Source: Pseudomonadota bacterium (GTDB lineage: Bacteria; Pseudomonadota; Gammaproteobacteria; Xanthomonadales; Rhodanobacteraceae). From it: 46,288 bases of DNA. The notes below the pieces were generated by a model. That model was given only the letters and a program-made list of their open reading frames with translations, had not been told where the DNA came from and made no database searches. The translations under genes were made by a program, and so were the position numbers. The stretch spans positions 1-46,288 of the forward strand of contig JAFEFS010000085.1 of assembly GCA_018240465.1 (NCBI GenBank), given 5' to 3'. Positions within the stretch are counted from its first letter, which is position 1, and each line of letters opens with the position of its first letter. Below, in pieces: positions 36,306 through 45,000 of the stretch.

Positions 36306-37621
36306 CGAGGGGTATCCTGGGGCTGATTCCGTGGCAGGCGGAAGTTCTTCTTCAACCCCTGCCAGCATTGGTGATAGTCGCGCTGCAACTGCGGCGATTC
36401 CAGCGCCTGCTGCGTCGGCCGGAGTACCGCGCGCGTCTCGAACATGAAAGCCATCGTGTCGACGATGTGGTCGGGCTTCGCCGTATCGGCCGCGCTGGCC
36501 TTGTCGAAGCTCGCCGCGTCGGGCCCGTGCCCGCTCATCGAATTATGCAGGCTCGCGCCGCCGGGCACGAAACCGCCGGCTTTCGCATCGTAGGCGCCGT
36601 GCACAAGGCCCATGAATTCGCTCGCGACGTTGCGATGGAACCACGGTGGACGGAACGTGTCCTCGGCCACCAGCCAGCGCGGCGGAAAGATGACGAAATC
36701 CATGTTGCTCGTGCCGGGCGTGTCGCTCGGCGAGTGCAGCACGAGGAAGATCGACGGATCGGGATGGTCGTAGGAGATCGAGCCGATCGTGTTGAAACGG
36801 CGCAGGTCGTACTTGTACGGCGCGCAGTTGCCGTGCCAGGCGACGACGTCGAGCGGCGAATGATCGATCTTCGCCGACCAAAGATGCCCCTGGAACTTGG
36901 TGAGCAATTCGAAGTCGCCATCGACATCTTCGTAGGCAGCGACCGGGGTGAGGAAATCACGCGCATTGGCCAGACCGTTCGAGCCGATCGGACCGAGGTC
37001 GGGCAGGCGCAGCATCGCGCCGAAATTCTCGGCGACGTAGCCGCGCGCCTCGCCGTCCGGCAAGTCGACACGGAAGCGCACGCCGCGCGGGATCACCACG
37101 ACTTCCTGCGGTTCGATTTCGAGCACGCCGAATTCGGTCGCCACACGCAGACGGCCGAGCTGCGGCACGATCAGCAGCTCGCCGTCCGCATCGCAGAAGT
37201 AGCGCCCGTGCATCGACCGGTTCGCCGCATACACGTGGATGCCGATGCCGGTCTGCGCCGCGGGACCGCCGTTGCCGGCGATCGTGACCAACCCATCAAC
37301 GAAATCAGAGGGCGTGCCCGGCAACGGCCACGGATCCCAGCGCAGCTGGTTCGGCGTCGCCGGAACTTCGTCGAACCTGTTATGGAAGTTTCGACCCCTC
37401 AGCATCGCGAACGGCTCGTGCATCGCCGCCGGACGGATGCGATACAGCCAACTGCGCCGGTTCGCGTGGCGCGGCGCGGTAAATGCGGTGCCGGACAATT
37501 GCTCGGCGTAGAGCCCGTGCGCCGCGCACTGCGGTGAGTTGCGGCCCTCGGGCAATGCGCCGGCGACCGCCTCGGTCGCGAACTCGTTGCCGAAGCCGGA
37601 CTGGTATTCGAACGTGCTCAC
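36302..37621 (-). CDS. hmgA: Homogentisate 1,2-dioxygenase
   Basis: A 439-residue non-heme iron dioxygenase opening the homogentisate ring. Key segments are [62 protein letters not shown], the iron-ligand region [18 protein letters not shown] and [14 protein letters not shown]. The start is GTG 37621, which overlaps the hpd stop by four bases (GTGA); the frame continues upstream only as an antisense shadow of hpd. Middle gene of the hpd-hmgA-FAH operon. Confidence 0.96.
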   Translation of the reverse strand: MSTFEYQSGFGNEFATEAVAGALPEGRNSPQCAAHGLYAEQLSGTAFTAPRHANRRSWLYRIRPAAMHEPFAMLRGRNFHNRFDEVPATPNQLRWDPWPLPGTPSDFVDGLVTIAGNGGPAAQTGIGIHVYAANRSMHGRYFCDADGELLIVPQLGRLRVATEFGVLEIEPQEVVVIPRGVRFRVDLPDGEARGYVAENFGAMLRLPDLGPIGSNGLANARDFLTPVAAYEDVDGDFELLTKFQGHLWSAKIDHSPLDVVAWHGNCAPYKYDLRRFNTIGSISYDHPDPSIFLVLHSPSDTPGTSNMDFVIFPPRWLVAEDTFRPPWFHRNVASEFMGLVHGAYDAKAGGFVPGGASLHNSMSGHGPDAASFDKASAADTAKPDHIVDTMAFMFETRAVLRPTQQALESPQLQRDYHQCWQGLKKNFRLPRNQPQDTPR

Positions 37622-38721
37622 AGCACTCCACGCTCCATCTGCTCGCGCTCGATCGATTCGAACAGCGCCTGGAAATTGCCCTCGCCGAAGCCGCTGTTGC
37701 CCTTGCGCTGGATGATCTCGAAGAAGATCGGGCCGACGCAGTTCTTGGTGAAGATCTGCAGCAGCAGCTTCTGCTTCGTCTCCGCATCGGCGTCGATCAG
37801 GATCTTGTTCTGCTTCATGCGCGCCACGTCTTCGCCGTGGTTCGGGATGCGCGCATCGATCACGCTGTAATACGCGTTCGGCGTGTCGAGGAACTCGATC
37901 CCGTGCGCGCGCATCGCCTCGACGGTCTCGTAGATGTTGTCGGTGAAGCAGGCGATGTGCTGAATGCCCTCGCCGTTGTACTGCTCGAGGTATTCGTTGA
38001 TCTGGCTCTTCGGGTCGGACGACTCGTTGAGCGGAATGCGCACCATGCCGTCGGGCGCGGTCATCGCCTTCGACAGCAGGCCGGTCTTCGCGCCCTTGAT
38101 GTCGAAGTAGCGGATCTCGCGGAACTGGAACAGGCGTTCGTAGTAGTCCGCCCACTTCGCCATGTTGCCGAAGTAGAGATTGTGGGTGAGATGGTCGATG
38201 AAGGTCAGACCGAATCCACGCGGCATCATCTGGGCGCCGGGCAGCCACTCCCAGTCGGGGTCGTGAATGGTGCCTTTGTCGTCGTAGCGATCGACGATGT
38301 AGAGCATGCAGCCGCCGATGCCCTCGATTACCGGCGCGGCGACGGCTTTGGATGTTTCCTTGTACTCGATCGACCGGGCGCCGTTCTTCAGCGCCTGCAC
38401 GCGTACCCACTCGGCCAGCTTGGACACGCGAATCGCGAAGCCGCACGCGCTCGGACCGTGCTGGCGCGCGAACTCGGCGGCGAACGAATCCGGATCTTCG
38501 TTGATGAGAAAGGTGCAGTCGCCCTGGCGATAGTTGGTGATCGGCCGTGTCTTGTGCCGCGCGACCTGGACGAAGCCGAGATTGCGGAACAACTGATGCA
38601 GTTTTTCGGGTTCGGGCGAGGCGAACTCGACGAATTCGAAGCCGTCGATGCCCATCGGGTTTTCGAAGACTGCCGGCTGCGTGCCGGACTGCCGGGACTG
38701 CGTTTGCATCTGCGCGTTCAT
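37618..38721 (-). CDS. hpd: 4-Hydroxyphenylpyruvate dioxygenase
   Basis: A 367-residue Fe(II) dioxygenase converting 4-hydroxyphenylpyruvate to homogentisate. It has [19 protein letters not shown] at the start of the first VOC domain, the iron ligands in [26 protein letters not shown] and [20 protein letters not shown], and the usual C-terminal [13 protein letters not shown] 38721 has GAGGA eight bases upstream. First gene of the tyrosine catabolic operon, transcribed from the promoter at 38823-38851, which contains a palindromic operator. Confidence 0.96.
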   Translation of the reverse strand: MNAQMQTQSRQSGTQPAVFENPMGIDGFEFVEFASPEPEKLHQLFRNLGFVQVARHKTRPITNYRQGDCTFLINEDPDSFAAEFARQHGPSACGFAIRVSKLAEWVRVQALKNGARSIEYKETSKAVAAPVIEGIGGCMLYIVDRYDDKGTIHDPDWEWLPGAQMMPRGFGLTFIDHLTHNLYFGNMAKWADYYERLFQFREIRYFDIKGAKTGLLSKAMTAPDGMVRIPLNESSDPKSQINEYLEQYNGEGIQHIACFTDNIYETVEAMRAHGIEFLDTPNAYYSVIDARIPNHGEDVARMKQNKILIDADAETKQKLLLQIFTKNCVGPIFFEIIQRKGNSGFGEGNFQALFESIEREQMERGVL

Positions 38722-38798
38722 GCCTGGTTCCTCGACCCGAGCTTTCAAACCGGAAAATTTGGTCGAGAAGCGCGCCAACCGACCGGCGCTTCCCGATC

Positions 38799-38827
38799 TT
38801 GCAATCACGAATGATCGCAGGAATAAT
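38799..38827 (+). promoter_or_regulatory. Promoter of the MarR-family gene
   Basis: TTGCAA (38799-38804), a 17-base spacer and AATAAT (38822-38827) make a good sigma70 promoter on the + strand, with a start site expected near 38834, inside the palindromic operator. The gene begins at 38864. Confidence 0.65.
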
Positions 38828-38851
38828 AGTTTCAGTTGAAACCATTTGCAA
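38823..38851 (-). promoter_or_regulatory. Promoter of the hpd-hmgA-FAH operon
   Basis: On the - strand, TTGCAA (38851-38846), exactly 17 bases, then TATTAT (38828-38823). The palindromic operator lies entirely in the spacer. Transcription would start near 38816, about 95 bases before the hpd ATG. Confidence 0.75.
38829..38842. promoter_or_regulatory. Probable MarR-family operator
   Basis: GTTTCA-GT-TGAAAC is a perfect 6-2-6 inverted repeat, the size usual for MarR dimers. It sits between the -35 and -10 boxes of the hpd promoter and just downstream of the -10 box of the divergent regulator promoter, so one bound dimer could block both. Confidence 0.7.
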
Positions 38852-38863
38852 GCTAGATTCGCC

Positions 38864-39337
38864 ATGACCGGCACCGGCAAATCCAGGCACAAGGTTCTGG
38901 AACTCGAGCGCTTCCTGCCCTATCGGCTGTCGGTGCTATCGAACACGATCAGTCGGGCCATCGCCGACATCTACGAACGCCGCTTCGCGCTGTCGATCGC
39001 GGAATGGCGCGTCATGGCCGTGCTGGGCCGCTACGAGGGACTTTCCGCGCGCGAAGTCGCCGAACGCACCGCGATGGACAAGGTCGCGATCAGCCGCGCG
39101 CTCACGCGTCTTGCCGATGCCGGCCGCGTGCGTCGGCGCATGGCCGATCACGACAAGCGGCAATCCGTGCTGCAACTCAGTGCGAAGGGCTGGAAGGTCT
39201 ACGACGAAGTCGCCCCGCTCGCGCTTGAGCACGAGCGGCGCCTGCTCGCGCATCTCGACGCCGAGGAGCAACGCTGGCTCGCGCGCATTCTCGACCGGCT
39301 GCGGGAGGCGGAGCTGGAGGAATTCGCCGGGGAATGA
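38864..39337 (+). CDS. MarR-family transcription regulator
   Basis: A 157-residue winged-helix regulator. The DNA-binding part (about residues 55-115) reads [30 protein letters not shown] followed by the wing [16 protein letters not shown]. It is divergent from hpd with a palindrome in the shared promoter region, so it probably represses tyrosine catabolism and itself, responding to a pathway intermediate such as homogentisate (inference). ATG 38864 is used; an upstream TTG in frame would start inside the hpd -35 box. The leader is only about 30 bases and lacks a strong Shine-Dalgarno. Confidence 0.9.
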   Translation: MTGTGKSRHKVLELERFLPYRLSVLSNTISRAIADIYERRFALSIAEWRVMAVLGRYEGLSAREVAERTAMDKVAISRALTRLADAGRVRRRMADHDKRQSVLQLSAKGWKVYDEVAPLALEHERRLLAHLDAEEQRWLARILDRLREAELEEFAGE

Positions 39338-39400
39338 CCGACCGGGCTTTCTGCCATTCCGGCACGGGCCCGAACGGCGGGGGCGGGTTTTACCGCGACG

Positions 39401-40960
39401 TCATTTCGTCCCGTGCATCAGCCGGTTCACGAGCGGTGAAACGAGGAAGAGGATGATGCCGGCGACCAGCAGGATCCAGAATCCCTTGGTGTAGGCATCG
39501 AGCGCACTCGCCGTCGTCATGCCGGTTTCGCCACTGGCCTCTCCGGCAAAGATACCAGCCAGGTTGTTGCCGATTGCGATCGACAGGAACCACGCGCCCA
39601 TGGCGAAACCGGTCAGCTTGGGCGGCGCCAGCTTGGTCGTCATCGACAGGCCGATCGGCGACAGGCACAGTTCGCCGACCGACTGGATCACGTAGACCAT
39701 GACCAGCGTCCAGAACGGAATCTTGCCGGTATCGGAGGCGACCAGATGCGTCAACGAATACATGAGCAGGAGAAACGCCAGCGCGTTGAACACGAGGCCG
39801 AAACTGAACTTGCGCGGGATCGTCGGGTTGGCCTTGCCCATGCGAACCCAGATCCAGGCGATGACCGGCGCCAGCGCGATGATCGCGACCGAGTTGACCG
39901 ACTGGAACCACGACACCGGGAAATTCGCTTCGCCCGCCAGGACCTGGAACAGGCCGTGCAAACCGATGTCGCGGTCGATGATCTTCTCGGCGAGAAAGTT
40001 GAACGAACTGCCGGCCTGCTCGAAATAGCACCAGAAGAAAACATTGAACGCGAGGATGATCAGCATCGCGAATACCTTGTCGCGCGCGACCTGGCCTTCG
40101 CGGACGCCTTCGATCACGAGCATGATCGCCGGGCCCACGAGCAGCAGCATGAGGATCACCTGCAGGTACGTCGCATCGATGGTCAGCAGGAAATAGAACA
40201 GCGGCACGCCGACCAGCACGCCCAGCGCAAGCACGATCAAGACGTTGCGCACGCCCGATCCGCCAGCCTGCGGCAGACCGATGCCCTGCAACTGCCTGCG
40301 TCCGAACCAGAACCAGACCAGGCTGAGCAGCATGCCGACGCCGGAGGCGATGAACACGACCTTGTACGCCGGCATGTTGTCGATGCCGAACACCTTTTTT
40401 GCCAGGTACTGGGTAATCAGCGGCGACACCAGTGCGCCGAGGTTGATGCCCATGTAGAAAATCGTGAAGCCGGAATCGCGGCGTTCGTCACCCTGCGCGT
40501 AGAGCTTGCCGACAAGCGTGGAGATGATCGGCTTGAACAAACCGTTGCCGACGATGATGGTCGCCAAGCCGAGGCGGAACACGTGCTCGCTCGGTATCGC
40601 GATCATGAACAGGCCGGTCGACATTATCAGCGCGCCGAGCAGGATCGAACGCTGATGCCCGATCAGCTTGTCGGCGACGTAGCCGCCGAAAATCGCGCCC
40701 GCATACACCAGCGCGAGATAGGCGCCGTAGAGTTCACTGGCCGGCTTCTCGCCGGTCGCCGAACCGTTGTAGAACTGCGCGACGACGTAGAGCACCATCG
40801 CCCAGCGAATGCCGTAGAACGCGAAGCGCTCCCAGAACTCGGACATGAACAGCATCCACAACGGAGCCGGATGTCCCGCCGCGGTCGCGAATTCGCGCCG
40901 GACGCCGTCGTCGCCGATCACGACATTCGTGCCGCCGATGTTTTCCGCTGCTGCCGTCAT
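39401..40960 (-). CDS. Proton-dependent oligopeptide transporter (POT/PTR2 family)
   Basis: A 519-residue inner-membrane symporter of the major facilitator superfamily with about 13-14 hydrophobic helices. The hallmark EFWERFAFYGIR (ExxERFxYY type) lies in the first helix and the PTR signature FTIFYMGINLGALVSPLI in the middle; QSVGELCLSPIGLSMTTKLAP is the second PTR motif. It imports di- and tripeptides with protons. ATG 40960 has GGAG eight bases upstream. It lies between the tyrosine and tryptophan catabolic genes, consistent with a peptide-feeding lifestyle. The 63-base spacer to the convergent marR gene holds no clear terminator. Confidence 0.95.
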   Translation of the reverse strand: MTAAAENIGGTNVVIGDDGVRREFATAAGHPAPLWMLFMSEFWERFAFYGIRWAMVLYVVAQFYNGSATGEKPASELYGAYLALVYAGAIFGGYVADKLIGHQRSILLGALIMSTGLFMIAIPSEHVFRLGLATIIVGNGLFKPIISTLVGKLYAQGDERRDSGFTIFYMGINLGALVSPLITQYLAKKVFGIDNMPAYKVVFIASGVGMLLSLVWFWFGRRQLQGIGLPQAGGSGVRNVLIVLALGVLVGVPLFYFLLTIDATYLQVILMLLLVGPAIMLVIEGVREGQVARDKVFAMLIILAFNVFFWCYFEQAGSSFNFLAEKIIDRDIGLHGLFQVLAGEANFPVSWFQSVNSVAIIALAPVIAWIWVRMGKANPTIPRKFSFGLVFNALAFLLLMYSLTHLVASDTGKIPFWTLVMVYVIQSVGELCLSPIGLSMTTKLAPPKLTGFAMGAWFLSIAIGNNLAGIFAGEASGETGMTTASALDAYTKGFWILLVAGIILFLVSPLVNRLMHGTK

Positions 40961-41077
40961 TTTCGACTCCCCGATGCCGCGTCAGTGCGCGGCGCACATT
41001 TGGTCGTGCAGATGTAACCGCTCCGCCGCACTTCGTCAAACAAAACCGATGCGGCGCCGCGGGATTCCACGTTCAAT

Positions 41078-41947
41078 TCATTTGGCCGATGAGCCGGTGC
41101 CGATCGTCGTGCGCACCTCGAACAGCTCGGGGAAGAAGGTCAGGTCCAGCGCCTTCTTGAGGAAGCCGACGCCCGAGGATCCGCCCGTGCCGCGTCGGTA
41201 GCCGATGATGCGCTCGACCGTCTTCATGTGGCGGAAACGCCAGAGCTGGAACTGCGTTTCCAGATCGACCAGATCCTCGCACAGCGCGTACTCGCGCCAG
41301 TAGCGGTTGGTGTCCTCGTAGATGCGTTCGAACACCGGCAGCAGCTCGCGGTCGGACACGTGCGCCTGCGCCCAGTCGCGCTCGAGATTGCGCGCCGGCA
41401 GCGCATGGCCCCAGCGCGCGAGATAGCGCAGGAACTCGTCGTACAGGCTCGGCGCCTCGAGCACTTCGCGCAGGCGCGCGTGCGCGGGCGCGTCGTGCGC
41501 GAACACGCGCAACATCGCCGCGTTCTTGTTGCCGAGCAGGAATTCGACGATGCGGTACTGCAACGACTGGAATCCCGACGACGGCCCGAGCACGTCGCGG
41601 AATTGGAGATATTCCGCCGGGGTCAGCGTCTCCAGCACCGACCACTGCTCGACGAGTTGGCGCAACACCTGCTTGACCCGGGCGACGATCTTGCCGAACT
41701 GCCAGACCTGGTCGCCACGCAGGCATTCGATCGCCGCGCGAAGCTCGTGGATCATCAGCTTGAGCCACAGTTCCGATACCTGATGCTGGATGATGAACAG
41801 CATCTCGTCGTGGTGCGGCGGACTCGACAGCGGCTGTTGTGCGGACAACAGCCGGTCGAGTTGGAGATAGCCTCCGTAGCTCAGGCGATCGCGCAGATCG
41901 GTCTCGATGCCGGCTTCGAGCTCGCGGCGGTTGTCGGGCGCAGTCAT
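41078..41947 (-). CDS. kynA: Tryptophan 2,3-dioxygenase
   Basis: A 289-residue heme enzyme that opens tryptophan to N-formylkynurenine, first step of the kynurenine pathway. It follows the Xanthomonas campestris enzyme closely: [32 protein letters not shown] with H55, [32 protein letters not shown], and the heme ligand H240 in [11 protein letters not shown], then [12 protein letters not shown]. It is monocistronic here; no other kynurenine gene is in the window. The 111-base spacer to the divergent nuclease gene holds no recognised site. Confidence 0.96.
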   Translation of the reverse strand: MTAPDNRRELEAGIETDLRDRLSYGGYLQLDRLLSAQQPLSSPPHHDEMLFIIQHQVSELWLKLMIHELRAAIECLRGDQVWQFGKIVARVKQVLRQLVEQWSVLETLTPAEYLQFRDVLGPSSGFQSLQYRIVEFLLGNKNAAMLRVFAHDAPAHARLREVLEAPSLYDEFLRYLARWGHALPARNLERDWAQAHVSDRELLPVFERIYEDTNRYWREYALCEDLVDLETQFQLWRFRHMKTVERIIGYRRGTGGSSGVGFLKKALDLTFFPELFEVRTTIGTGSSAK

Positions 41948-42058
41948 CGCCCGCGTGTCCGAATGCGCTTACAAAAATGAATGAGCTTCATGTTGCCAAC
42001 CGTCACAAAGTGTGCAGAAAATCCAAGCTCGGGGCTCAACGTAGACGGGGTAGAAGTC

Positions 42059-45000
42059 ATGCAGCAGAGTATAGCCGCGCGCGATGGCGCAGGCGGGAGT
42101 CTTTCTTTTTCCGACGCCCACATCAGGGCATTGCGCAAACCACGCGCTTCCTTGTCCGGCATATTCGGCCTCGCAGCGCTCGCGCTCAGTGTGCTGCCGC
42201 TGGGCGCCACCGCCGCCGGAAGCCCCGATATCGTCATCAGCCAAGCGTACGGCGGCGGCGGCAACACCGGCGCTACCTACAAGAACGATTTCATCGAGCT
42301 GTTCAATCGCGGCAGCACACCCGCGAACCTTAGCGGCTGGTCTGTGCAATACGCGGGCGCCACAAGCAACAGTTGGCAGGTCACCAACTTGACCAACGTG
42401 ACATTGCAGCCCGGCCAGTACTACTTGATTCAAGAAGCCGCCGGAAGCGCAGGCACCGCGAATCTGCCGACGCCGGACGCTACGGGCACCATTAACATGG
42501 CCAGCGCTGCTTTCAAGATTGCGTTGGCCAGCTCGACCGCGACTTTGAGCGGCGCATGCCCTACCACCAACGTCGTCGACTTCCTCGGCGCCGCATCCTC
42601 GGGAACGAACTCCTGTTTCGAAGGCAGCGGGCCGGCTCCCGCACCATCCAACACGACGGCAGATGTTCGCGCAGCGAACGGCTGCACCGACACGGACAAC
42701 AACGCGACCGACTTCACCACCGCCACACCCAATCCGCGCAATTCCGCGATGGCGTTCGCTGCGTGCAATGCCAGCACCAACCCGGGCGGCACCGGCGCTG
42801 CCAATCCGAGCTTGGCGGGACCGGGCGACACCGTGCTGCTCACCATCGCAACCACGCAAGGCGCGAATCCGGCCAGCCCGATCTCGTCGGTGACGGTCGA
42901 TCTGACTTCGATCGGTGGCTCGGCCACGCAGACGTTCTACGATAACGGCAGCAACGGCGACGCGACCGCGGGCGACGGCACCTGGTCGTACAGCACCAGC
43001 ATCGGTGCGGCCACCGCCCTCGGCTCGAAGATCTTGCCGGCGACGATTACCGATGGTGTGCCGCGCACCGGTAGCGCAACGATTTCGCTGACGGTCATTC
43101 CGCCGCCGGAACCGCACACCATCATGGAGATCCAGGGCCATGGCGCGCGTTCGTCCTTCGCGGGCTCCGGCACCGCCCTCGGTACGACCTATGTCATCAC
43201 ACCGAGCACAGGGCACCAGAACATCGTCACCGCGGTCGGTCCGAAGGGCTTCTTCCTCCAGGACACCGTCGGCGACGGCGACCCGACCACGTCCGATGGC
43301 ATCTACGTGTACACCGGCAACGCTCCCGCCTTGCTCGTTGGCGATCTGGTCAGCGTCACCGGCCGCGTGCAGGAATTCAGCGGCTCGACCGAAATTGCCG
43401 GCGGATCTTCGTACTCGGTCGTCGGCCATGACGACAATTCGATCCCGGCGGCTTACGACCTGACGGCGAACTTGCCCAACCCCGACCCGAGCTCGGGCAT
43501 CTGCACGGGCGCAGGTTCGACGATCCAGGTGCCTTCGCTCGACGGCCTGACGCGCAACGACGGCTACCAGGCCGCCAACTTCGCCTGTCTCGACGGCATG
43601 CTCGTCACGATGAGCCACGGCATCGTCAACGCGCCGACCTATACCACCGCGAACAGCGGCATTACCCCGTCGCCAACCTCGCCCAACAATGGTTTCTTTG
43701 CGGTTGCCGGTGGCCCTCGCTCGTTGCGCAAGGCGGGCATCCTGGGCAGCGACCCCAACCGCACGGCGAACATCCCGACCTTCTGGGGCAATCCCGAGCT
43801 GATCCAGGTGTACTACCCCGGCCTCGGCGTCGCCGCGGGCAGCCTTCCGCAAGCCCAAAACATGCCTGCAGGCGGCATCTATGACGGCGGGCAGGAAATC
43901 AAGCTGACCGGAGTCATGCAGGGCTTTCAGTCGGCCACGATGCCGGACCCGACCTACGAATTGTATCCACGCTCGGGCGCCGATCTCGTTCTTCTCGGCG
44001 CGCCGAACTACCCCGTCGCCGTGCCCGACCCGGTCGCCGGCAAACTGCGCATCGGCACGCAGAACATGCTGCATTTCTTCGATGCATCGTTCGACGGTGC
44101 CGACACCTCGGCTTACACCGACCGATGCCTGGCATCTCCCGCAGACGTCGCCGGCAACGTCAGCGGACTCAACACGCCCTTGACCCCGGGCGCGGACGAT
44201 ACGTGTCCGACATCGACGCAGTACCAAACGCGCCTGACGAAAATGTCGCTGCAAATTCGCACGGTACTGAAAGCCCCAGTCGTGCAGGTGGTCCAGGAAG
44301 CGGAAAACTGGGAAGTGATGCATGATCTCGCAGCGCAGATCCACAGCGACGACGCCTCGATCACCTATCAGCCCTATCTGCTCAAGGGCAACGACCCGGG
44401 CGGCATCAATATCGGCATCTTCGTGCGCAGCGGTGTCACCGTGACCTCGGTGACCCAGTTGTATCTCGGCACGACGACCACGGCCTGCAGCAGCGGCGGT
44501 ACCTGCCTGCTCAACGACCGCCCGCCCGTTCTGCTCGACGCTACCTATCAGGGTTACCACTTCCGCGTGCTGGCGATCTATGACCGTTCGCTCGGCAGTC
44601 TCGGTGCCGCCGGCAAGGACTACGTCGGCCAGAAGCGCCGCGCGCAGGCCGAGCAGGTGGCGTGCATCATGCAGGCGCTGCAAACGACGGGGGCAGCGGT
44701 CGATTGCGACGCAAACACGCCCGGCGCGGCGGCAGGCAACGCGCAGCAGGACGCCAGCGGCACGGTAACCGCCGGTTCGTTCCCGATCTCGGGCGACGCA
44801 ACGGTACCCGTCATCGTGCTCGGCGATTTCAACGCCTACGAATTCAGCGACGGCTATGTCGATGTCACCGGCACGATCATGGGCACGGTCGATGCCGTTC
44901 CGACGCACAGCGTCTACCCGCCCACGGCGAGCTACGTGCGCCCGAATCCCGTGCTGTTCGACACCGGCAGCATGGCGACGCAGGCCCAGCATTATTCCTA

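Noticed and set aside
36302..38890. 862-residue extension of homogentisate dioxygenase
   Set aside because: The extension is an out-of-frame reading of hpd; the dioxygenase begins at GTG 37621.
39338..39400. Terminator between the MarR and peptide transporter genes
   Set aside because: The spacer has GC-rich words and a short GTTTT, but no convincing stem of more than four pairs.
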